64,000 nucleotides of DNA, taken from positions 100,676,001-100,740,000 of the forward strand of contig CM065803.1 in assembly GCA_033398695.1 (NCBI GenBank), in the 5' to 3' direction. Both the position numbers and the translations under genes were made by a program. Positions 54,635 through 64,000 of this stretch are shown in pieces (position 1 is the first letter of the stretch; each line of letters starts with the position of its first letter). The DNA is from Orobanche coerulescens. Its lineage: Eukaryota > Streptophyta > Magnoliopsida > Lamiales > Orobanchaceae. Below the pieces are notes generated by a model. The model was not told where the DNA came from, ran no database searches, and saw only the letters and a program-made list of their open reading frames with translations.

Positions 54635-55714
54635 ATGGCACAAAGCTCCAATGTTCATCCGGAGTTCGACATCCTTTACCATGCTGGTAAGGAGTACCAT
54701 AGGTGGGTCTCAGACGTTCGCTTGGCGTTCGTCGGTAAGAGATTTACCACCACCATCTTTTCCTCTAACGAGCCTACCGCTCAAGAACCGAGCGAGGAAA
54801 CCAAGGATAATGCACTGATGTACTTGCGTAGACATATACATCCGTTGTTGAAAAAGTGTTATATGAATTTGCAGACCCCCAAAGAACTATGGGATACACT
54901 CGAACAACGATTTAATAATGTGCATGATCAGTGCTTCCCCGAATTGCAACTTCATTGGGAGCAAATCCGATTTTTGGATTATGCGAATGTGGAAGCCTAT
55001 AATCAAGCTATCCTCGATCTTCGCGCTGATCTTGGTTTTTTTGGTGTCAAGAAGTTTGATCAAGATTTGATCGAGAAGACTCTTAACACGTTTTCCGTGG
55101 GAGCAAGTGTGATTGCTCATCAGCTGCGCGTTGCCTACGAGGAAGGGAGAATTAAAAACTTTAGTGACCTTATCTCCCACCTCGCGAAAAAAGAAAGGCA
55201 CCATGAGATTATTCTCAATAGCAATGCGCGCCCAGCTGGTACGAAGCCGATTCCGGAAGTGAATCAGGCTACCCACAGGAAGGCACCACGACAAAATAGA
55301 AAAGGCAACGCTACTCAGTTTTTACAAGCACCACGGGTGCATGACTCGAGCAAGCGAGGGAAAAGACGAGGTCTTCGTTCCAATGTGTGGAAGAGGCAAA
55401 GTGGCTCGGCCACGGGACCTAGTGGAACCCAACCACGTGGACCGCCTCCTGCCGCCGGGAATGGAACCACTCCAAAGGAAGGCCGGAATTGCTATACTTG
55501 CGGATCGAAGAAGCATACTTACCGCAATTGCAAGGCGCCAAAGAACATCCAAGCTTACTACAAGCACTATAGACAATATTTGACTCAAGAGTCAAATTAC
55601 ATGGAAGAAAATAATGAGAATACGGAGGTGAACCATACTGAGATCCAGACTGAGATCCCTCGTCTCACCATTGCGGACAAAGACCAACATATGGATGTTG
55701 CCGACTTTGACTAG
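54635..55714 (+). CDS. Element M Gag
   Basis: Intact 359-residue frame. It starts MAQSSNVHPEFDILYHAGKE, with a UBN2-type capsid (about residues 60-200; PKELWDTLEQRF, QAILDLRADLGFF), a basic linker, a CCHC knuckle CYTCGSKKHTYRNC (about 287-300), and an acidic C-terminus. Gag builds the particle. It is the only undamaged gene of M and is followed by about 840 bp without a clear frame before protease. Confidence 0.92.
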   Translation: MAQSSNVHPEFDILYHAGKEYHRWVSDVRLAFVGKRFTTTIFSSNEPTAQEPSEETKDNALMYLRRHIHPLLKKCYMNLQTPKELWDTLEQRFNNVHDQCFPELQLHWEQIRFLDYANVEAYNQAILDLRADLGFFGVKKFDQDLIEKTLNTFSVGASVIAHQLRVAYEEGRIKNFSDLISHLAKKERHHEIILNSNARPAGTKPIPEVNQATHRKAPRQNRKGNATQFLQAPRVHDSSKRGKRRGLRSNVWKRQSGSATGPSGTQPRGPPPAAGNGTTPKEGRNCYTCGSKKHTYRNCKAPKNIQAYYKHYRQYLTQESNYMEENNENTEVNHTEIQTEIPRLTIADKDQHMDVADFD

Positions 55715-56550
55715 ATCATTGTAGTTTGAATCGTTTTACGCTTTGGTTATGTTTTGTCTTGTTTCTAGTTTCCGAGAACTACTTTGGATTTTCATAAATG
55801 TAATAAAGTTGGCCATGATGAATAAAATTCTTTTAATTGCTGTGATTGTGCAAAAACGAATTTTATTTTTCCCTTCGAAAGCATGTTTGGTTTATCACAA
55901 AACAATTGCTCAGTAAATGAATTGCTTGGCTAAATTGATACATTGGTTGATTTCATCAAAACTTTTGATTAAGACTAGGCGCATCCTCCTTGGTATTTGT
56001 GTATGCTTTGAAATTTCAAACGGAATCAGTGGTTTTTAAACAGCCTTAGCTGTACCGACATTCCTACTTTCTCTGCAAGTCTACCAAGTTGGAGTTACCG
56101 AAAGGATCATTAGCCGAGATATAAATCGAACACCAAGATACGTTTTAAAGTGTTTAAACGCTCCTATGGCCATATTACCATAGTATTGTATCAACAATAA
56201 TGCCTTTGAAAAAGTCTTTAATACTGCTCTATCACTCAACAATAGGGAAATACCAAAATAACAAATTAAAATGAGCACTGAGATCTGAGTTTAATGATCC
56301 AGAAAGTGCACGACCTATGGACAGAAAGATACGGAAGTCTAGTTTCCATAACAACTGACCGTTCGTCTATAGCCTTCTTAACGAATAAGTTATTGCTGTT
56401 TTAGTGAACAAAGGTCAAGCTGCACGAAAATTATTTCCAGCGATTGTGCTAACTTTGATCCTAACCAACTTGGTCGAATTTCCCCAAACTCGTAGTTAAT
56501 GAGTTTTCGCTATATCTTTAATCACAAGACTAATCGAGTTTAATGTCTTA
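55715..56550 (+). other. Gap between gag and protease of M
   Basis: AT-rich, no convincing gene. The gag-pol junction is probably decayed here, since protease appears only from about 56580. Confidence 0.6.
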
Positions 56551-59500
56551 TTGTATATGTCTCGTGGCGAAATTGAGTGCCTTGCTGATAGGGGAACAAC
56601 CCACACTATTCTTCGGAATAGGCAATTATTCAAGGATATTGTGCCATACATATCCTCAGTGACAACAATGATTGGTTCCTCCCAAGTAATTCAAGGGAGG
56701 GGACCTGCTCATTTCTTGCTACCTAATGGTATGCATATTAATGTCACAAATGCTCTCTATGCCCCAAGAGCAAACCGAACCTTGCTAAGTTTTAGGGACA
56801 TCCGTGCCAACGGTTATCACCTTGATACACATTGTGAGAATGGGACAGAATTTTTGTGTGTTACTCTGGCAGAATGCGGAAGACGCCGCGTTCTTGAGAA
56901 ACTTATGAGTCTAAGTAGTGGTTTATACCAGACTACAATAAGGGTTATTGAATCCTATGCTGTGAGTCACGAACTGTGTGATTCCGAAGCATACCAACTA
57001 TGGCATGACCGACTCGGTCACCCTAGACGCGACATGATGATTCGCATTTTGAAAAACTCACATGGTCATCCGTTTTCCAAGTCCAGAAAATGATTGGAAG
57101 CACCACTCGATATCGGTATTGATGTGAATGAGCTTGATACCATATCACCGGGGCTAAAGATCGCACGCCCTGATAAGGTTGACGGTGCATCTCTCGTAAA
57201 TCCCGAGGCTTCCGTGGCAATTTCTAATGCCCATAAATCATTTTGCAAAGCCTGTTCACTAGCAAAGTTGATACCCTCTCCGTCCTTTGCTAAAGACTCA
57301 ACACAAAACATTCACTTCTTACAAAGAATTCAAGGGGACATATGCGGACCTATTCAGCCAGAGTGCGAACCATTCAGATATTTTATGGTTCTGGTTGATG
57401 CATCGACGTGATGGTCACACGTCGCTCTGCTATCCACAAGAAATGCTGCATTTGCTAAACTCCTACCACAAATCATCAAGTTACGGGCTAACCACCCCGA
57501 CTTCCCAATCTCGTCATTAAGATTGGACAATGCTGGAGAGTTTACGTCAAAGTCTTTTGACGGCTATTGCATGTCGATTGGGATTGAAGTTGAACATCCC
57601 GTCCCCCATGTTCATTCGCAGAATGGCCTTGCCGAGGCTATGATTAAGCGGTTACAGCTTATCGCCCGAGCATTCCAATTGCTCACCAACTTGCCGATTT
57701 CTGCCTGGGGTTATGCAATTTTGCATGCGGCTATACTTATTCGCTTTCGACCCACTGCCAATCAACCGTTTAGTGCGTACCAGTTGGTAACTAGATATGA
57801 GCCTGATATTTCACACTTACGCATTTTTGGTTGTGCAGTCTATGTGCCAATTACGCCTCCACAACGTACTAAAATGGGTCCGCAAAGATAATTAGGTATA
57901 TATGTTGGCTATGAATCGCCTAAAATTATCCGCTATTTGGTACCTTTGACAGGAGATCTGTTTACTGCAAGATTTGCAGATTGTCACTTTGATGAGACAA
58001 ACTTCCCGTCGTTAGGGGGAGAGAGGAATCGACCGATTCCAGTTGAACGCTAGGAAATTGTCTGGTGTGCTCCCTCCTTGCCTCATCAAGATCCCCGCAC
58101 AGCTCAATCTGAGCTAGAAGTGCAACGTATTCTCAGTCTTCAGAAAGTTGTGGATTCGATGCCCGACAGCTTTACTGATACTACGAAAGTGACAAGATCT
58201 ACCATTCCCACTGCGAATGTTCCTGCAAGGTTAGAATTCCCAGTTATAGGGCAAGGTTCAGCCGCCCAAAGGAATGATGCCCCCGACGTCAACCTTAGTG
58301 GTGGGACGGCTGCTTCGGCTCCTCTTATCCCTGCTCGAAAGAGGGGGAGGCCAGTGGGTAGAAAGGATACCGAACTTTGAAAGAGAAAAGGAACGGAGGC
58401 ACAAAATCCTCTCATCATCGACACAGTGACTCCGTCACATGAGATTATCTCTGACTACGGATATGTCCTCGAATCAACAATGGAACAATCGACGGACGCG
58501 TCAGAAACTTTGTTGATGTCAGAGAATAAAGAAATCTTGATGCAATGTACGAGTGAATACGTACTATTGAACATGTCGTCCACGCTAGTCGATGATGATT
58601 TTGCCTACTCCGTCGCTCAAGATATTATTGAAGACGACGATTCTAAGCCGCGCTCGGTTGCTGAATGTCAACAACGAGCCGATTGGCCGAAATGGAAAGA
58701 TGCAATGCAGGCTGAACTAGACTCAATGGCTAAACGTGAGGTATTTGGCCGTATCGAGCCAGTACCCGTGGGCGTTAAACCAGTTGGACATAAGTGGGTC
58801 TTTGTTCGTAAACGCAATGATAAGGATTAGGTCATGCGTTACAAAGCGAGACTAGTTGCCCAAGGCTTCTCGCAGCATCCTGGCATTGACTACGAGGAGA
58901 CGTATTCCCCCGTTATGGACATCATCACTTTCCGCTACTTAGTCAGTTTGGTAGTGTTCGAAAAACTGAACATGCAGCTTATGGATGTGGTTACAGCGTA
59001 TCTTTATGGGGATCTAGATACAGACATTTATATGAAAGTCCCCGAAGGGATTTCATGGCCCAAATCAAGTAGCTCTAAACCACGGAGCGCTTACGCTGTG
59101 AAATTGCGTCGTTCACTGTATGGATTGAAACAATCCGGGAGGATGTGGTACAACCGCCTACGTGAATACTTGGTTGGGAAGGGATACGAGAACAGTGACA
59201 TCTGTCCATGCATTTTTGTGAAAAGAACAGATGCAGGATTCGTGATTGTAGCCATCTATACAGATGACATGAATGTTATCGGTACCATAGATGAGGTCAA
59301 TGAAACGGCCCGCTACCTTAAATCTGAATTCGAGATGAAAGATCTGGGGAGGAGTCGATTCTGCTTGGGCTTAGAGCTAGAACATCGAGATGATGGCATA
59401 CTCATTCATCAGTCTGCCTATGTCCACAAAATGCTCAGGCGATTTAGTATGGACAAGGCACATCCTCTTGCTACCCCCATGATTGGTCGAAGTCTGGAAA

Positions 59501-60402
59501 TGAACAAGGATCCGTTTCGTCCCAAAGAGGAGGATGAAGAGGTCCTTGGAGCAGAAACACCGTACCTTAGTGCAATCGGTGCGTTGTTGTATCTGGCTCA
59601 ATGTACTCGTCCAGACATCGCATTCTCTGTGAATATGTTAGCGAGATTTAGCTCCACTCCCACGATAAGGCATTGGAATGGAGTAAAACACATCTTTCGA
59701 TACTTGAAAGGCTCCAGTGACCTTGGATTGTTCTTTCCCTACGCAAGAGAGAGCGATATTCCGAAAGGAATTGTTGAGGTTAAGACGATGCATACCGACC
59801 GTCGATCTTCCTCTGATATTGTAGCTAAGCATGGTATCTTGACCACAAGAAGTGCTAATGCGAGCAAGCTTACCCCTTATGCATAGAATCCTAACGACAC
59901 GTTGGTTGGATTTGCTGATGCCAGTTATCTCTCTGATCCGCATAAAGGACGTTCCCAAACTGGTTATGTGTTCACCATTGGGAATACGGCAATATCTTGG
60001 CAATCTACCAAGCAGACCCTGGTTGCTAATTCCTCGAACCATGCAGAGATAATTGCATTGCACGAATCCGTAAGGGAGTGCATTTGGCTCCGGTCAGTCA
60101 TAGACCATATACGAGGAACGTGTGGATTAGATCCCACTACAGCAACCCCTACTTGCATCTTTGAGGACAATGCGGCATGCATTGAGCAGATGAAGTTAGG
60201 TTTCATAAAGGGTGACAATACCAAGCATATTGCGCCTAAGTTCTTTTATAATCAGCAGCAGCAGAAATTGCTGAATATCGAAGTGAAACAAGTGAGTTCC
60301 GATGAGAATATCGCAGACTTGTTCACTAAGTCTCTGCCGAAATCTACATTTGAGAAACATGTGAGAAGCATCGGCATGTGTCGATTATCCGAGCTCAACT
60401 AA
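56551..60402 (+). pseudogene. Element M Pol with seven nonsense codons, no frameshift
   Basis: One reading frame holds, in order: protease (ADRGTTHTIL, where the active-site D-S/T-G reads DRG), integrase zinc region (WHDRLGHPRRD ... CKACS), integrase core (GDICGP, LDNAGEF, HSQNGLAE), RT (KARLVAQGFSQ, FRYLVSLVV, catalytic YTDDMNVIG) and RNase H (FADASYLSDPHKGRSQTGY, FEDNAACIEQ, ENIADLFTKSL). Stops interrupt it at 57091, 57409, 57889, 58051, 58378, 58828 and 59884, yet the frame is kept for 3.85 kb. Decay has therefore been by substitution only. Confidence 0.93.
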
Positions 60403-60597
60403 TGATAGCTCAACGGAATGAGCTGTCATGTATACCTCAGGGGGAGTATACTTCACATGATTCTGACATTTGTAGTTGGTGCGATGCGCTCTTTTTCCAC
60501 ACCAAAGTCTTTGTTTTTCCCACGGGGTTTTATTTGACTTGGAAAGGTTTTTTACCGAGGCAACACCTTGTGCACCATGTTAGTATTAGTGTTCGAC

Positions 60598-60607
60598 ACA
60601 GGGGGAG
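60598..60607 (+). other. Polypurine tract of M
   Basis: cagggggag immediately before the 3' LTR. Confidence 0.8.
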
Positions 60608-60838
60608 TGTTCCGGGAAATCCTTCCCGTATTAGTGTCTTACCTAATACTGGTTGTAGGGGGATAGAGTTATGGAAGGTTCTAGACTCTTCCATAAGTAG
60701 TAGGATCCTGTTAGATATCTTACCTTAACTAGGAATCCTATGTATGGAAATACTCTCATTGTAATGCCTATATAAATGTCCCTCTATTCATTGTTATCAA
60801 TACAATTGATTTGTTGTCTTTTACTTTCTCCTCAAACA
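60608..60838 (+). repeat. 3' LTR of M
   Basis: 231 bp, same ends as the 5' LTR. Confidence 0.95.
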
Positions 60839-61635
60839 TTATTATTATTATTCTTATTTAGTTTTGTCTTATAATTTTGATTAATTCGTTTGGATTCATT
60901 TAAACTCCGAAAATTATGAATCCAGTTGCGATTTGAACCTTATGACTTGTACTTTTAGATTACATTCAGTTTTAATTTCTGTTCTTTTATAAATTATAAT
61001 TTCACCCCTTCATTTTGCCTTAATCGGAATTTTAGTATTCTTGACATATCTTTTTCATTTCTTGTCGGAATGACCTCAAATTTTCGGGGTAAGCTCCTTA
61101 TATTATTAAGAGTCCCACAAGCTCAACTTTTCTGGAAATTTTATTTCCGAAGCCATAAGTTTCTGTAAATTACAGTTTTGGCCCCGAATTCTTAAAATTT
61201 ACATTTTTGCCCCAATTTTCTATTTTAGTAAATTTCGATTTAGGTAAAATTTTATAGAGAACTTATTTTTGATATATTAAGACTTACTTTCATGATATAA
61301 GACCAGAATCATGGATTTTAACAATTTTACCCCAAAATTTATTTTATTTAAATTATTTTAGTTATCCTTCGAATTTAGGTTCGAATTATCAAATATTTCG
61401 GTGACTAATTATCCTCTTACTATAGTCCAGTATATACTCATATATTTTTGAGTTTTAATAACCAAAGGTCAGATTTGCCATATTCAACCCAAAATTTCCA
61501 CCAATGAATTAATTTGCACATATAATCAAAATATGACAAACTAAAATTCAATAATTACAAAGATCATTACATGCATGGTAATGAATGTCATTTTTAATCA
61601 AGTATAGCTAACTAAAGTCATAATACTTTCATGCA

Positions 61636-61677
<42 letters not shown>

Positions 61678-61967
61678 TTTTGAATAAGAGAAAAGAAGGA
61701 AAACAATTTTACCCACCTCGATTTCTTGGAGTTGTGTAGGAAATTCGGTATTAGGCTAGTCGAATCAACCTTCCTTTGATCTCTCCTATTTTCGACCAAC
61801 ATGTACACAATGAGAGTTCATGATAGGACATGGTTTAAGTTAGTTCATGTAGAATATACATTTTTGTATGTATTATATGTTAGTATATAAAATGATGAAC
61901 TTACCTTCTTGAGTTTGGGCCTTTCTTGTTCTTCTCTTCTTCTTTCTTTCCCTTCTCCTTTCTTCTT

Positions 61968-61998
<31 letters not shown>

Positions 61999-62597
61999 TT
62001 CTTCTACTTCTTGGCTTCGGCCTATCCTCCCTCTCTTTCTAATTTTCAGATTTTGCTTTGTGTGAAATAAGGTGATAGTATTATATATTTTAAGTGTTTA
62101 AAAATAGGTGGTCAAAGCCTCGGAAAAGGGAAGAGTATTGGTAGAGGTATTGTTACATGTGTCAAGTTGTCTTGCATGAAATAAAGGGTCTAGAGACACA
62201 CTCCTCCCCTCCCTATGTAGCCGTCCATCATGTGTGTGTGTGTGTGTGTATTTTATATTTTTTTTTGTTAATTTAAGAGTATAATTATAGTTGTAAATGA
62301 TTTAATAAGTTGGATTGGGATTTAAATTGCAACTTCAAGTCTTATGATTTTATTAAGTTGGGTTGAGTCCATCAGTGAGTCTACATGTAATTAGGTGTTG
62401 ACACATAGCCCAATAGGTGAATCAATATACTATTTTATTTTTTATTATTTGGTTTATGAAATAAATTACGAAGTTAGAGAGTGAAATAAAATAAAATAGA
62501 TGTAGGTTATATCATGTCATAAAATAAATATTGTCAAAATACATCATGATATTGTACATGTAGTGAGCTATCGAATTTTTAGGGCTCTACATCCTCC

Positions 62598-64000
62598 ACT
62601 CCTTAGAAGAATTTGGTCCCCAAATTCCTACTCGAACAATTCAGGATATGATTTCTTCATTTCTTCTTCAGCTTCTCATGTAGCGTCTTCCTCTCTATTG
62701 TGATTTGTCTAGACGACCTTGACCAATGGTATCTTCTTGTCTCCTAGTTCGCGTACTTGTTGATCCACGATCCTAATCGGCTTCTCTATATAAGTTAAAT
62801 CTTCTTTGATTGGTGGTATGTCATGCGTGATGACATGTTTAGGATCTGGATAATACTTCTTCAATCTTGAGACATGAAATACGTTGTGCATTCCATTAAG
62901 ATCGGTTGGTAGCTCGAGATGATATGCTAATTTTCCAATTCGTTATAGGATTGTGAAAGGTCCGACATATCTAGGGCTAAGCTTCCCTCCCTTCTTCGGG
63001 TTGATCAATCCCTTACGTGGTGATAAATGAAGGAATACTTTGTCGCCCATGTCGAATTCTAAATCTCTTCTCCTCTGGTCTGCATAACTCTTATGTCGGC
63101 TCTGAGCAGTGCGAATTCGATCCCGAATGATTCGAACCTTATCCATGGCATCTTCTACTAGATCAACTTTTGGTGTCCATTGGTCTTCAATCTCCCAATG
63201 TATTGGTGATCGGCACTTTATTCCGTATAATGCTTCATATGGAGCCATCCCGATAGTTGCCTGATAGCTGTTGTTGTAAGCAAACTCATCTAAGGGTAGG
63301 TGGTGACTCCAACTCCTTCGAAAATCCAGTGCACACGCCCATAACATATCCTCAAGGACTTGTATCGTTCGCTCGGATTGTCCGTCCGTCTGAGGGTGTA
63401 CTGCAGTACTGAAACTTAATGCCGTCCCAAGTTCTTGATGAAGGCTCTTCCAGAATCTGGAGACAAATCTGGGGTCACGGTCTAACACAATGTCTAGAGG
63501 TACTCCATGTAATCTAACGATTTCTCGGATATACGTCCTTGCTAGCTTTTGCTGACTATCATTCTTTCTTACAGGTAGGAAATGAGCTGACTTTGTAAGT
63601 CTATCCTCGACTACCCAGATTGTGTTATATCCTCCACTGGTTGTTGGTAGATCCGTCACGAAGTCCATCGTAATTAGTTCCCATTTCCATTCAGGAATCT
63701 TGAGCGGCTGTAGCAACCCTGATGGTCTTTGTTGTTCAGCCTTCACTCTTTGACAAGTTAAACACCTTGCTACGAATTTTGTTACCTGGTTCTTCATATT
63801 CACCCACTAGTAGTGTTTCTTTAGATCCTTATACATCTTATTACCACCTGGATAAATTGTATACCGAGAGCAGTGAGCCTCTGCTAAAATTTTCTTTTTG
63901 AGTTCGTCATTATCGGGAACACATATACGGTGTTTGAATTTTAGTGTTCCATCTCCGACATGCTAAACTCAGATTTCTCACCTTGTGCGACCCTTTCCTT
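62598..64000 (-). pseudogene. Element N pol: integrase and chromodomain-like tail, broken
   Basis: From the right edge inward on the minus strand: zinc region (KFVARCLTCQRVK), integrase core with DFVTDLP, second Asp in LDRDPRF, Glu in DGQSERTIQ, then SPRYVGPFTIL. After a frame break near 62940 it continues with HNVFHVSRLKKYYPDP and IPLVKVV. The tail after VKVV has TAG and TGA where Trp codons are expected, and another TAG lies just upstream of 63803 at a Trp position. The last recognisable residues are close to 62640, before the polypurine tract ggagtggagga. Confidence 0.88.

Larger units (their letters stand above)
53509..60838 (+). mobile_element. Element M: complete copia retrotransposon, inactive
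   Basis: LTRs of 231 bp (53509-53739, 60608-60838), TSD ttatt (53504-53508, 60839-60843), PBS, gag, pol in one frame with seven internal stops, and PPT. The LTRs differ at about seven positions. Short LTRs, the TTATCAGCACG PBS and domain order suggest the Ale/Retrofit copia group. Confidence 0.95.
51550..62591 (-). repeat. 3' LTR of N, interrupted by copia M
   Basis: Minus strand TGTAGAGCCC...GGGGGTGTGACA; own length about 3.7 kb after removing M (TSD ttatt). It contains 182-bp tandem repeats, (AT)n at 61641-61672, (TTC)n at about 61955-62000 and (TG)n at about 62230-62250. No CpG palindrome array is seen, unlike the other Ty3 LTRs here. Confidence 0.82.
51550..64000 (-). mobile_element. Element N: Ty3/gypsy, cut by right edge, containing M
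   Basis: The 3' LTR (51550-62591, interrupted by M) is followed on the right by a polypurine tract and the C-terminal half of pol in minus orientation. The remainder is beyond 64000. Confidence 0.88.

Noticed and set aside
61641..61672. AT repeat as a replication origin or attachment site
   Set aside because: A plain (AT)n microsatellite with no other supporting feature.

Overview
This is a stretch of plant nuclear DNA, most likely from a eudicot. Its family cannot be fixed from the sequence. It is repeat-rich heterochromatin-like DNA made almost entirely of LTR retrotransposons inserted into one another. No rRNA gene, tRNA gene or CRISPR array is seen. Only one protein of clear host-type function was found: an intronless LONELY GUY (LOG) cytokinin-activating enzyme at 39663-40319 (minus). 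It lies inside a retrotransposon.

Elements are lettered as used below. A (1-4931, minus) is a Ty3/gypsy chromovirus-like element cut by the left edge. It is inserted in a copia LTR fragment (4932-5264). G (5265-8885, plus) is a Ty3 tail plus its 3' LTR. I (8886-12242, plus) is a gag-only copia. I' (12243-49300, minus) is a second copy of I that contains the whole middle of the window. The nest inside I' reads: C (Ty3, 12971-45119, minus, TSD acgtc) sits in an LTR of I'; D (LTR element with tRNA-Asp-type PBS, 16543-43480, minus, TSD tcgcc) sits in the pol of C; E (solo Ty3 LTR, 18313-21519, TSD tgtga) and J (copia, 22679-38833, minus) sit in D; B (complete Ty3, 26805-36131, plus, TSD cgaac) sits in the leader of J. 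A 5'-truncated RTE-type LINE, O (47247-48058), sits in the gag of I'. To the right lie K (Ty3 LTR fragment, 49301-51549), N (Ty3, 51550 to the right edge, minus) and M (complete copia, 53509-60838, plus, TSD ttatt) inside the LTR of N.

Two things stand out. First, most LTRs carry, just upstream of the TATA box, an array of 12-bp palindromes with two CpGs flanking a 2-bp centre (TTACGTACGTAA, TTACGGCCGTAA or TAGCGYRCGCTA). The spacing is strict. The TATA-proximal pattern 23-18-23 then 52 then 23 bp recurs in Ty3 LTRs B, C and K and in the copia LTRs I and I', without visible spacer homology. Sister LTRs C, E, F and G share about 450 bp of leading sequence but carry four different words.

Second, element D has LTRs, PBS, polypurine tract and TSD but no recognisable gag-pol. 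Its roughly 3.4-kb internal region holds the LOG gene with its own TATA box and an unknown 181-residue ORF. It therefore looks like a non-autonomous retrotransposon that carries a hormone-metabolism gene.

Most other genes are broken gag-pol polyproteins, described below with their defects.
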